Assembly (NCBI GenBank): GCA_020058565.1 | Contig: JAGVDT010000099.1 | Span: 1 to 16,403, forward strand | Source of the DNA: Minisyncoccota bacterium | GTDB lineage: Bacteria > Patescibacteriota > Minisyncoccia > Phycocordibacterales > UBA2100 | Length of the DNA stretch: 16,403 bases | Direction of reading: 5' to 3' | Shown here: piece by piece, positions 10,224 through 16,403 of the stretch | Position numbering within the stretch: the first letter of the stretch is position 1 | Layout of the letters: the number at the start of each line of letters is the position of its first letter | Program-made: the position numbers and the translations under genes | The notes under the pieces: generated by a model | Databases searched by the model: none | Seen by the model: only the letters and a program-made list of their open reading frames with translations | What the model was told of the DNA's origin: nothing

Positions 10224-11477
10224 ATGCGACAGTCCCACCTCTTCACCAAAACCAGAAAGACGGCCCCAAAAGACGAGGTCGCCAAAAATGCCCAGCTTTT
10301 AATCCGGGCCGGATTTATCCACAAAGAGATGGCCGGCGTGTATTCGTATTTGCCGCTCGGACTTCGCGTTGTAGAAAAAATAAAGCAAATTGTGCGCGAA
10401 GAAATGAACGCAATCGCGAGCCAAGAGCTCATCATGACCGCTCTGCAGAAAAAAGAGCTCTGGGAACGTACCGATCGTTGGAGTGATGAAGTCGTCGATG
10501 TATGGTTTAAATCGGAACTAAAAGCCGGGGGTGAAGTGGGTTTTGGCTGGAGCCACGAAGAGCCGATAGGCGAAATGATGAAAAATTTCATCACCAGCTA
10601 TCGCGATCTTCCAATTTCTGTATACCAATTTCAGACTAAGCTGCGCAACGAACTCCGCGCGAAAAGCGGCATTATGCGTGGCCGAGAATTCGTTATGAAA
10701 GACATGTACTCTTTTGCTGCAGATGAGAAATCGCATCTTGCGTACTATGAATCCGCAAAGCCGGCATATATGAACGTATTCAAACGCCTGGGTATCGGTG
10801 ATGATACCTACATTACTTTTGCGGCAGGTGGCGCTTTTACGAAATTTAGCCACGAATTTCAGACTGTTTGTGAGACCGGCGAGGATGTGACCTACATAGA
10901 CCGTAAAAAGAAAATAGCCATCAATGAAGAAGTGCTAAACGACGAAACACTTTCAAATCTTGGTCTAAAGCACGATGATCTCGAAAAGGTCAGCACAGCT
11001 GAAGTCGGCAATATTTTCAACTTCGGCCAGCAGAAGGCAGAAGACCTCGGGTTGTTGGCAAAAGACAAAGACGGCAAGGATACGCCGGTATGGATGGGTT
11101 CGTATGGAATAGGAATTACGCGGCTTATGGGCGTCTTGGTAGAAAAATTCTCGGACGATAAGGGGATTGTGTGGCCAAAGTCGGTTTCGCCGTTTGCCGT
11201 GCACCTTGTCTCAATTGCTGCGGGGAACTCCGACATAGAAAAAGAGGCGGATCGCGTTTACGATTTGCTCCGAGAAAACAACATAGAAGTCCTCTATGAC
11301 GACCGCGACGTGCGAGCCGGAGAAAAGTTCGCGGACTCAGACCTCATCGGCATTTCCACGCGGCTTGTTGTTTCGGAGAAAACTATCAGCGCGGGGGGAT
11401 ACGAATTGGCTGACCGGGCCACCGGCAAGGCGAAATTTGTAAGCGAGAGCAGTCTCCTAAACGAGCTAAGAAAGTAA
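10224..11477 (+). CDS. proS: Prolyl-tRNA synthetase, short form without editing domain
   Basis: The 417-aa class II synthetase charges tRNA-Pro. Motif 1 region AGVYSYLPLGLRVVEKIKQIVREEM, the TALQKKELWERTDRW segment, motif 2 FQTKLRNELRAKSGIMRGREFVMKDMYSF and motif 3 GSYGIGITRLMGV (about residues 292-304) are intact, followed by the anticodon-binding domain (VHLVSIAAGNSDIEKEADRVYDLLRENNIEVLYDDRDVRAGEKFADSDLIG). Bacterial ProRS is usually ~570 aa, with a ~180-aa INS editing domain between motifs 2 and 3; here FSHEFQTVCETGEDVTYID passes straight to a short linker, so Ala-tRNA-Pro editing in cis is absent. mreB follows after 1 nt, so the two are probably co-transcribed. Confidence 0.94.
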   Translation: MRQSHLFTKTRKTAPKDEVAKNAQLLIRAGFIHKEMAGVYSYLPLGLRVVEKIKQIVREEMNAIASQELIMTALQKKELWERTDRWSDEVVDVWFKSELKAGGEVGFGWSHEEPIGEMMKNFITSYRDLPISVYQFQTKLRNELRAKSGIMRGREFVMKDMYSFAADEKSHLAYYESAKPAYMNVFKRLGIGDDTYITFAAGGAFTKFSHEFQTVCETGEDVTYIDRKKKIAINEEVLNDETLSNLGLKHDDLEKVSTAEVGNIFNFGQQKAEDLGLLAKDKDGKDTPVWMGSYGIGITRLMGVLVEKFSDDKGIVWPKSVSPFAVHLVSIAAGNSDIEKEADRVYDLLRENNIEVLYDDRDVRAGEKFADSDLIGISTRLVVSEKTISAGGYELADRATGKAKFVSESSLLNELRK

Positions 11478-11478
11478 T

Positions 11479-12549
11479 ATGGGGAAGATTCGCGAGTGGG
11501 TCGAACGGCTCCTTAGCCTCTTCTCGGACGACATCGGCATCGATCTCGGCACCGCAAACACACTCGTGTATGTAAAAGGCCGCGGCATCGTGATCAACGA
11601 GCCTTCTATCGTTGCAGTAAACCAGAAAACCAACGCCGTCGTGGCGGTGGGCGCTCAGGCAAAAGAAATGTTAGGCAGGACGCCCGCACACATCGCCGCT
11701 GTGCGCCCCGTCGTCGAAGGCGTGATATCGGATTTTGAGATCACGGCCGAAATGCTCGGCTATCTGATCAACAAAGCGCAAGGCACGCGCAGAAAACTCC
11801 TCGGCCCTCGTGTGGCAATCGGGGTGCCGTCGGGGATTACGTCAGTGGAGATACGCGCGGTGCGGGATGCGGCTCGCTCAGCAGGCGCGAGGGAAGTGCA
11901 TATCGTCGAGGAGCCCATGGCGGCAGCGATCGGCATTGAGCTGCCCATCCATCAGCCGGCAGGCAGCATGATCATCGATATCGGCGGCGGTACCACCGAT
12001 GTCGGCATCATATCTTTGGGAGGCATGGTAAATTCTCGCAATATTCGCATCGCGGGAGATCGTTTTAATCAGGACATCGTTAGTTATGTGCGCAACGAAT
12101 TCAAGACGCTTATTGGAGAAAAAAGCGCCGAAGAGGTGAAGATGTCGATCGCTTCGATTTCTCCGGAGCGCGAGCACATTGAGACACTCGTGCGCGGACG
12201 CGATCTTGTGACGGGGCTTCCGCGCGAGATTCTGGTCACAGATCTCGACGTGAGAAACGCTATCGGGCATTCTATTGAAGAGTTGGTGGAGGCTATAAAG
12301 GACGTGGTCGAGTCCACGCCGCCGGAAATAGTGGGCGATATCAAACGGCGCGGCGTGCATTTGGCCGGCGGCGGCGCTTTGATACGCGGCCTACCCGAAT
12401 ACTTCGCAAACGCTCTAGGGGTGCCGGTGTATGTAGCGGCCGATCCTTTGACGGCGGTGGTGCGCGGAACCGGGATCATTCTCGGCGACATGGATCTCTA
12501 TGCCGAAGTCGTGATTCCTAGGGACGATGAACTCGTGCCGACGCAATAG
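11479..12549 (+). CDS. mreB: MreB actin-like protein, second copy
   Basis: The 356-aa protein is a canonical MreB: an amphipathic membrane-binding N-terminus (MGKIREWVERLLSLF), DIGIDLGTANTLVYVKGRGIVINEPSIVAV, phosphate-2 DIGGGTTDVGIISLGG (starting at residue 167), HLAGGGALIRGLPEY and a C-terminal tail VVIPRDDELVPTQ. It should form membrane filaments that organise the elongasome. ATG 11479 lies 1 nt after the proS stop, so translation is probably coupled; only a weak AAGAAAG precedes it. mreC, an mreD-like gene and a PBP2 follow, the standard mre order. This copy is therefore the likely principal MreB. Confidence 0.95.
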   Translation: MGKIREWVERLLSLFSDDIGIDLGTANTLVYVKGRGIVINEPSIVAVNQKTNAVVAVGAQAKEMLGRTPAHIAAVRPVVEGVISDFEITAEMLGYLINKAQGTRRKLLGPRVAIGVPSGITSVEIRAVRDAARSAGAREVHIVEEPMAAAIGIELPIHQPAGSMIIDIGGGTTDVGIISLGGMVNSRNIRIAGDRFNQDIVSYVRNEFKTLIGEKSAEEVKMSIASISPEREHIETLVRGRDLVTGLPREILVTDLDVRNAIGHSIEELVEAIKDVVESTPPEIVGDIKRRGVHLAGGGALIRGLPEYFANALGVPVYVAADPLTAVVRGTGIILGDMDLYAEVVIPRDDELVPTQ

Positions 12550-12550
12550 A

Positions 12551-12645
12551 ACGTATGCAATACGGCCGTATCGAGTATCGCGTATTTTGCATAGCGAATA
12601 GAGTCCCGAGCTACCTCAGTGGCATACGCCATACGCTATACGGCA
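12551..12645. repeat. ATACG word repeats between mreB and mreC
   Basis: TATGCAATACG (12554-12564) has a near-exact reverse complement CGTATTTTGCATA (12580-12592), and the block also contains GGCCGTATCGAGTATCGCG and GCATACGCCATACGCTATAC. It uses the same ATACG-rich vocabulary as the block at 6613-6690. TATACG (12637-12642) is a weak -10 candidate for mreC. Confidence 0.7.
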
Positions 12646-12661
12646 TTCGACCTCATTTCCT

Positions 12662-13444
12662 ATGACTGCCCAATTTTACCGGCCCCAAAGGGAAGACCGC
12701 GGCCGTTCGCGGCTTTTGTATGCAACGGCGCTTATCATTATCGTCTTTCTGCTCGATATGGTTGCGGGCGGGAGGCTTCGCGCCGCGATCAGGACGCCGG
12801 TTTCGTACGTGTATCTCTCGCTCGAATCCGCGCGGGACACTTTGTTGCTCAACGGAATATTTTCGAGCAAGCTTGCGCTTCAGGAGGAGAATACTCGTTT
12901 AAAAAGCGAGCTATCGGACTATCGCACCAAGGACGCACTCTACGCGGCGATGAAAGAAGAAAACGAGCGTCTCCATTCGGTTTCCGGCCTTGCCGAAAAA
13001 GTTCCCGGACGAGCTGCTTCGGTCATTTCATCTCTGTACGCCTCCGCGTACGGGACCTTTATCATCGATACAGGCATTGAGGAAGGAGTCGCCCGCGGGG
13101 CCGTGGTCTTTGCGCCGAACGGCTTTGCCGTCGGCACTGTGATGGAAACCGGCAGCCACTCTGCGCTTGTTTCGCAGCTTTTCGCTCCGGGCAAATCGGT
13201 CGAGGCCATGGTTTCCGGCACCTCGGTAGTGCTCGTCGGCCAGGGCGGAGGAAACGCTCGGGCGAAAGCTCCCCGCGAAAGCGAAATTAGCGTCGGCGAC
13301 GTGGTGCGCTCTCCGCAGGTCGACGCACCGATAGGCGTCGTGCAGCATATCGAGTCCGATGCGACAGCCGCTGACCAAGAATTGTTTGTGCGAATCCCAA
13401 CGAATCTCCAGACGCTCTCTTTAGTCTATGTCGGCAGAAAATAG
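12662..13444 (+). CDS. mreC: Rod shape-determining protein MreC
   Basis: The 260-aa protein has a basic cytoplasmic N-terminus (residues 1-18), one membrane helix (LLYATALIIIVFLLDMVAGG), a coiled coil (about 65-105, LALQEENTRLKSELSDYRTKDALYAAMKEENERLHS) and the MreC double beta-barrel with the typical GTFIIDTGIEEGVARGAVVFAPNGFAVGTVMETGSHSALVSQLFAPG stretch and terminal VGDVVRSP...PIGVVQHIES. MreC links MreB filaments to PBP2 and regulates its activity. Length is normal. ATG 12662 has no Shine-Dalgarno. Its end overlaps the next gene by 17 nt. Confidence 0.93.
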   Translation: MTAQFYRPQREDRGRSRLLYATALIIIVFLLDMVAGGRLRAAIRTPVSYVYLSLESARDTLLLNGIFSSKLALQEENTRLKSELSDYRTKDALYAAMKEENERLHSVSGLAEKVPGRAASVISSLYASAYGTFIIDTGIEEGVARGAVVFAPNGFAVGTVMETGSHSALVSQLFAPGKSVEAMVSGTSVVLVGQGGGNARAKAPRESEISVGDVVRSPQVDAPIGVVQHIESDATAADQELFVRIPTNLQTLSLVYVGRK

Positions 13445-13682
13445 CTTGCGCGTCGGCTTGTCGCTTTTTGGCATTTGCGCCGTGATATTCGGCCCGCCGT
13501 GGCTCGTACTAGTCCCTATGGCGCTATTATCCATGCGCTTTCGGGCGGCCGAGGTTATCCTTATCGGGCTTTTTGCGGATTTCCTTTGGTCGCCCGGGCT
13601 CCAGCTGCCGCTTTTTCTTATCGCGAGCATAGTCATTGTGTGGGCGTTTGAACCACTACGCAAAGAACTATTGCTCTCATAA
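13428..13682 (+). CDS. mreD: Short MreD-like membrane protein
   Basis: The 84-aa protein has two or three membrane helices (VGLSLFGICAVIFGPPWLVLVPMALLSM, AAEVILIGLFADFLW, LFLIASIVIVWAFEPLRKELL) with the IGLFADFLWSP context reminiscent of the G-x-x-x-D segment of MreD. Position between mreC and the PBP2 gene, overlapping mreC by 17 nt, is exactly that of mreD. MreD proper is about 160 aa with five or six helices, so this would be a half-size version. The gene symbol rests mostly on position; it could be an unrelated small membrane protein. The start ATG 13428 is fixed by the overlap; there is no other in-frame ATG close by before the first helix. Confidence 0.6.
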   Translation: MSAENSLRVGLSLFGICAVIFGPPWLVLVPMALLSMRFRAAEVILIGLFADFLWSPGLQLPLFLIASIVIVWAFEPLRKELLLS

Positions 13683-13687
13683 GCAGA

Positions 13688-13770
13688 AGCGTATTCCGTA
13701 TACCGTATTCTGTATATTGCTGAAGCGGTTTTCGGATTTATGCGCGATACGGGATACAGAATACAATATA
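13688..13770. repeat. GTATTCTGTAT inverted word repeats
   Basis: GTATTCTGTAT (13705-13715) is the exact reverse complement of ATACAGAATAC (13754-13764). Flanking variants include GTATTCCGTATACC and GATACGGGATACAGAATAC. The block fills the gap between the mreD-like gene and the PBP2 gene and may form a hairpin. Confidence 0.8.
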
Positions 13771-13810
13771 CATTTTCCCTCTGTGCTTGCTGCTTCCCCT
13801 CGGGGGCGTG

Positions 13811-13816
13811 TACTAT
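13811..13816 (+). promoter_or_regulatory. -10 box of the PBP2 gene
   Basis: TGTACTAT (box TACTAT, 13811-13816) ends exactly 6 nt before ATG 13823. This geometry, shared with hpf, holB and the coiled-coil gene, supports ATG 13823 over the in-frame TTG at 13787. Confidence 0.55.
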
Positions 13817-13822
13817 GTATCC

Positions 13823-15526
13823 ATGCGTTTATTCAGACGGCGGCTGGGTGGCCACGAAATCGCTCCGGACGAAATTTTCTTGGATTCTTCAAATCTTCCG
13901 GGGCATGACACGTTTCATTTTGAAGGCAAAGTCGAACGGCCTGTTTCTCGGCGTGCAATTTTTTTCGTAGGAGTGTTTTTTTGCCTGGCTGCGCTGATAT
14001 TCGCTTCGAGGGCCGCTCAGCTGGAGGTGGCTCAGGGCGCGATGTTTGCCGAGATTTCGCGCGAAAACGCTATTGAAAGCTCGATCACGTTTGCCACGCG
14101 AGGACTTGTCTATGATCGCAACGGCAAAGAGCTCGCATGGAACGAACTTCCCGCGCCGACTTCTGGAGCTTCGACGACCGAGCAGTTCGCCAAGCGCCGG
14201 TATTCGGAGCTTGCCGGCCTTTCTCATGTGCTTGGCTGGATCAGATATCCGAAACAGGACAAGTCAGGACTCTGGTGGCGCAAAGAATACAGCGGCATGT
14301 CGGGAGCGGAGCTCGCGTATGACGAAGTGCTTTCAGGTAATAACGGTTCCGTCATGATAGAGACTGATGCGCGCGGCAGAGTGCAGCGAGAAAATATCGT
14401 TGCGCCGCCGGTGCGCGGATCTGATCTTCGGCTTTCGATAGACGCAGAGGTGCAAAGCAAACTCTACGAAGTGCTGCATCGCCACGCCGGGGCGACCGGC
14501 TTTGTCGGCGGAGCTGCTGCGATCATGGACGTGGAGACGGGCGAAATCCTGGCGCTGACCAGCTTTCCCGAGTACGACAACCAGGCATTTACCGACGGCG
14601 ATGCCGACGCCGTAGCGGCAGCCTCCGAAGACAAGAAAGTCCCGCTCCTCAATCGCGCGATCTCTGGCCTCTATACGCCGGGCTCTATCGTAAAGCCCAT
14701 TTTTGCCGCTGCCGCACTCAATGAACGCATCATTTCCCCGGCCAAGATCATAATCTCTACTGGCGCTCTCACAGTGCCAAACCCATACGACAAGGACAAA
14801 CCGACGATTTTTCGCGACTGGACCGTGCACGGCGCGGTCGATATGCGGGAGGCCATAGCAGTATCAAGTGATGAATATTTTTACACGATCGGCGGGGGAT
14901 ACGGGTCTCAAAAGGGGCTTGGCATCGAAAAGCTCGACGACTACTCGAGGCTTTTTGGCCTCGGCATGGTCACCGGAGTATCGCTTCGGGGCGAAGAAGA
15001 CGGCGTGATACCGACGCCGGAGTGGAAAGCGAAAACGTTTGGCGAGGATGATCCGTGGCGGATAGGCAACACGTATCATACCGCCATCGGCCAGTACGGC
15101 TTCCAGGTCACGCCGATACAGGCAGTGCGTTTTACCGCAGCCATTGCGACCGGCAAACTTATAACGCCGCAGCTTTTGGCGAGTTCGACGCCGCAGTTCA
15201 CGAAAATCGGCATACCCGACGAGTACCTGGAAATAGCGCGCGAAGGTATGCGCATGGCCGTCACGTCAAATCGATTTGATGCCACGGTTAAGGCTTTGAA
15301 CCTGCACGGCATTGAGATCGCGGCGAAGACCGGCACCGCGCAAATAGGTTCAAAGAACCAGTACATGAATTCGTGGAATGTCGGGTTCTGGCCTGCTTCG
15401 CGTCCGCGCTACGCCTTTGCCGTCGTGCTAGAAAGGGCCCCAGCGGGAACCGCAAGCGGCGCCGCCCCGGCGCTGGCGCCATTTTTTTCGTGGTTGGTAG
15501 CAAACCATCCCGAATACCTCAATTAG
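13823..15526 (+). CDS. mrdA: Penicillin-binding protein 2 (transpeptidase)
   Basis: The 567-aa class B PBP cross-links peptidoglycan during lateral growth. One membrane helix (RRAIFFVGVFFCLAALIFASR, about residues 43-63) follows a cytoplasmic N-terminus; then come the pedestal/dimerisation region (RGLVYDRNGKELAWNE, GMSGAELAYDEVLSG) and the transpeptidase domain with SIVK (Ser288, the acylated serine), SSD (348-350, the SxN-type motif) and KTGT (502-505). All catalytic motifs are intact. Position after mreC and the mreD-like gene matches the elongasome PBP2, but it could be called FtsI-like by sequence alone. The ATG at 13823 is preferred to TTG 13787 by the promoter spacing. It is a little shorter than typical PBP2 (about 600-630 aa). 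Confidence 0.9.
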   Translation: MRLFRRRLGGHEIAPDEIFLDSSNLPGHDTFHFEGKVERPVSRRAIFFVGVFFCLAALIFASRAAQLEVAQGAMFAEISRENAIESSITFATRGLVYDRNGKELAWNELPAPTSGASTTEQFAKRRYSELAGLSHVLGWIRYPKQDKSGLWWRKEYSGMSGAELAYDEVLSGNNGSVMIETDARGRVQRENIVAPPVRGSDLRLSIDAEVQSKLYEVLHRHAGATGFVGGAAAIMDVETGEILALTSFPEYDNQAFTDGDADAVAAASEDKKVPLLNRAISGLYTPGSIVKPIFAAAALNERIISPAKIIISTGALTVPNPYDKDKPTIFRDWTVHGAVDMREAIAVSSDEYFYTIGGGYGSQKGLGIEKLDDYSRLFGLGMVTGVSLRGEEDGVIPTPEWKAKTFGEDDPWRIGNTYHTAIGQYGFQVTPIQAVRFTAAIATGKLITPQLLASSTPQFTKIGIPDEYLEIAREGMRMAVTSNRFDATVKALNLHGIEIAAKTGTAQIGSKNQYMNSWNVGFWPASRPRYAFAVVLERAPAGTASGAAPALAPFFSWLVANHPEYLN

Positions 15527-15622
15527 GCGCTTGGCAATAGGCACTAGTCTACGGCCAAAACCAGTCCGGATAGCTATTTCTTTAAGCTAGAAGCTACAAG
15601 CCAGCGCCTATTGCCTATTGCC
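15526..15622. repeat. GGCAATAGGC inverted word repeats
   Basis: GGCAATAGGC (15533-15542) has two overlapping reverse-complement copies GCCTATTGCC at 15606-15615 and 15613-15622. In between, TAGCTATTTCTTTAAGCTAG (15571-15590) contains the CTAG/TAGC words. The block occupies most of the spacer between the PBP2 gene and greA. Confidence 0.75.
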
Positions 15623-15632
15623 CTAGGTCGGG

Positions 15633-15638
15633 TACAAT
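15633..15638 (+). promoter_or_regulatory. Possible -10 box of greA
   Basis: GGTACAATGG contains TACAAT at 15633-15638, giving a leader of about 30 nt to ATG 15676. A second candidate, TATATA at 15663-15668, lies 7 nt from the ATG and would make the message leaderless. The two cannot be told apart by eye. Confidence 0.4.
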
Positions 15639-15675
15639 GGCTCGCGCGACTATAAAGAATCATATATAACCCGCT

Positions 15676-16146
15676 ATGATAGCTGAAGACACCAACTATC
15701 TCTCAAAAGAAAAATTCGACGAGCTCACTAAGGAGCTCGAACATTTAAAGACCGTGCGCCGGCGCGAGATTGCAGAGCAGCTTGAGTATGCCCGCTCCCT
15801 GGGCGACCTTTCTGAAAACGCGGAATACGAAGAGGCCCGCAACATGCAGGCAGCCACGGAAGACCGCATCCGCGTTATCGAGGACCAGCTCAGCCATGTG
15901 CGCATCATCGAACACACCAAAGGCAATGTCGTCAGCCTTGGCTCTACCGTTACCATCCAGAAAAAGGGCGAAAAGGTGGAGCATACTTACGAAATAGTCG
16001 GCTCTGCCGAGGCCAACATGCAGGAGCACAAGATTTCGCACCTCTCGCCGCTTGGTTCGGCGCTCATGGAGCGCAAAAAAGGCGAGGAGTTTACCTTTGA
16101 AACACCAAAGGGAGCACAAAAGTACAAAATCGTCGCAATAAAATAG
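15676..16146 (+). CDS. greA: Transcription elongation factor GreA
   Basis: The 156-aa protein is full-length GreA: an N-terminal antiparallel coiled coil (LSKEKFDELTKELEHLKTVRRREIAEQLEYARSLGDLSENAEYEEARNMQAATEDRIRVIEDQL) with the acidic tip GDLSENAEYEEA (Asp44 and Glu47, equivalent to the catalytic pair that positions Mg2+ in the RNA polymerase secondary channel) and the C-terminal FKBP-like domain (VSLGSTVTIQKKGEKVEHTYEIVGSAEANMQEHKISHLSPLGSALMERKKGEEFTFETPKGAQKYKIVAI). It rescues backtracked polymerase by stimulating transcript cleavage. The start ATG at 15676 lacks a Shine-Dalgarno. Confidence 0.95.
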   Translation: MIAEDTNYLSKEKFDELTKELEHLKTVRRREIAEQLEYARSLGDLSENAEYEEARNMQAATEDRIRVIEDQLSHVRIIEHTKGNVVSLGSTVTIQKKGEKVEHTYEIVGSAEANMQEHKISHLSPLGSALMERKKGEEFTFETPKGAQKYKIVAIK

Positions 16147-16156
16147 GATAGTCCTA

Positions 16157-16193
16157 GAGAAACAGTTTCTCCACATTGGAGAAACTGTTTCTC
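16157..16193. repeat. Doubled palindrome after greA
   Basis: GAGAAACAGTTTCTCCA (16157-16173) pairs perfectly with TGGAGAAACTGTTTCTC (16177-16193): a 17-bp stem with a 3-nt loop CAT. Each arm is itself almost a palindrome (GAGAAAC-x-GTTTCTC), so it is two REP-like units in opposite sense. It may end greA transcription, but no T-tract follows. Confidence 0.8.
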
Positions 16194-16214
16194 CAGATGG
16201 CGGGTTTGGGATGG

Positions 16215-16220
16215 TACTAT
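16215..16220 (+). promoter_or_regulatory. -10 box of the last gene
   Basis: TACTAT ends 8 nt before ATG 16229, again close to the leaderless geometry. No -35 consensus is visible. Confidence 0.45.
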
Positions 16221-16228
16221 TTCAGCAT

Positions 16229-16403
16229 ATGGATTTACAGACCCTTTTGTTTGTCGGCATCGTCGCCGCTTTATTAGCAGCTTCTATCATCTCTTTCTTG
16301 CATGGCAAGCGCGCCAACGTGGAGATTCTGGGGCAAAAGATGGTACTCTCGACCCTAATCATCGGCGGACTTCTTCTAGCCACAGTTGGCGTCTTTATGG
16401 CCT
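16229..16403 (+). CDS. Partial membrane protein, runs off the window
   Basis: Fifty-eight codons are visible with no stop. They encode one hydrophobic helix (LLFVGIVAALLAASIISFL), a short polar link (HGKRANVEILGQKMV) and a second helix (STLIIGGLLLATVGVFMA). The start ATG 16229 has TACTAT 8 nt upstream and no Shine-Dalgarno. Too little is present to assign a family. Confidence 0.6.
   Translation, partial: MDLQTLLFVGIVAALLAASIISFLHGKRANVEILGQKMVLSTLIIGGLLLATVGVFMA

Overview
The window looks like a piece of a Patescibacteria (CPR) chromosome, most likely Candidatus Parcubacteria. The reasons are the compact gene set, the short forms of several housekeeping proteins (120-aa HPF, 417-aa ProRS, 217-aa delta-prime, 84-aa MreD-like protein), the four-helix-bundle (IVP/S23) gene, the REP-associated transposase, and the many starts that lack a Shine-Dalgarno sequence and sit 6-9 nt behind a TAnnnT box. 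The lineage is an inference from style; no rRNA or tRNA gene is present to confirm it. TGA is used as an ordinary stop, so the UGA=Gly code of Gracilibacteria/Absconditabacteria does not apply.

Layout. 1-2030 is an accessory-looking segment: a CxxCxxCC cysteine-cluster protein, a DedA membrane protein and a secreted TPR protein. The first and third have canonical Shine-Dalgarno sites, unlike the rest. 2030-4380 holds hpf (with a 14-bp inverted-repeat element inserted at its start codon), and a convergent def-fmt operon. fmt is frameshifted at its 3' end and has repeat sequence captured at its 5' end; def carries an in-frame insert made of REP-like palindromes. Upstream of def is a probable stand-alone small RNA of about 100 nt. 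4400-5530 has an 86-aa orphan and a RAYT (Y1 HUH) transposase with its own REP palindromes on both sides and inside it. 5587-7213 has a first mreB and a membrane protein with eight perfect acidic heptads. 7330-10124 has delta-prime, frr, a broken IVP gene and rseP. 10224-15526 is proS-mreB followed by mreC, an mreD-like gene and a PBP2-type transpeptidase, i.e. the rod-shape/peptidoglycan cluster. greA and a partial membrane protein close the window.

The genes combine protein-synthesis quality and maturation (formylation, deformylation, ribosome recycling and hibernation, Pro-tRNA), replication clamp loading, regulated membrane proteolysis, and lateral-wall synthesis (MreB/C/D, PBP2).

Two themes stand out beyond the gene list. 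First, most intergenic spacers are filled with short inverted 'word' repeats, each spacer using its own vocabulary (GTATAGCGTAT, CTGGAAGCTG, GTATTCTGTAT, GGCAATAGGC and others), and some of this material has been absorbed into coding sequence. Second, a consistent TAnnnT-N6-9-ATG arrangement points to leaderless transcription, and at hpf a mobile-element-like insertion appears to have split such a promoter from its gene while rebuilding the start codon.
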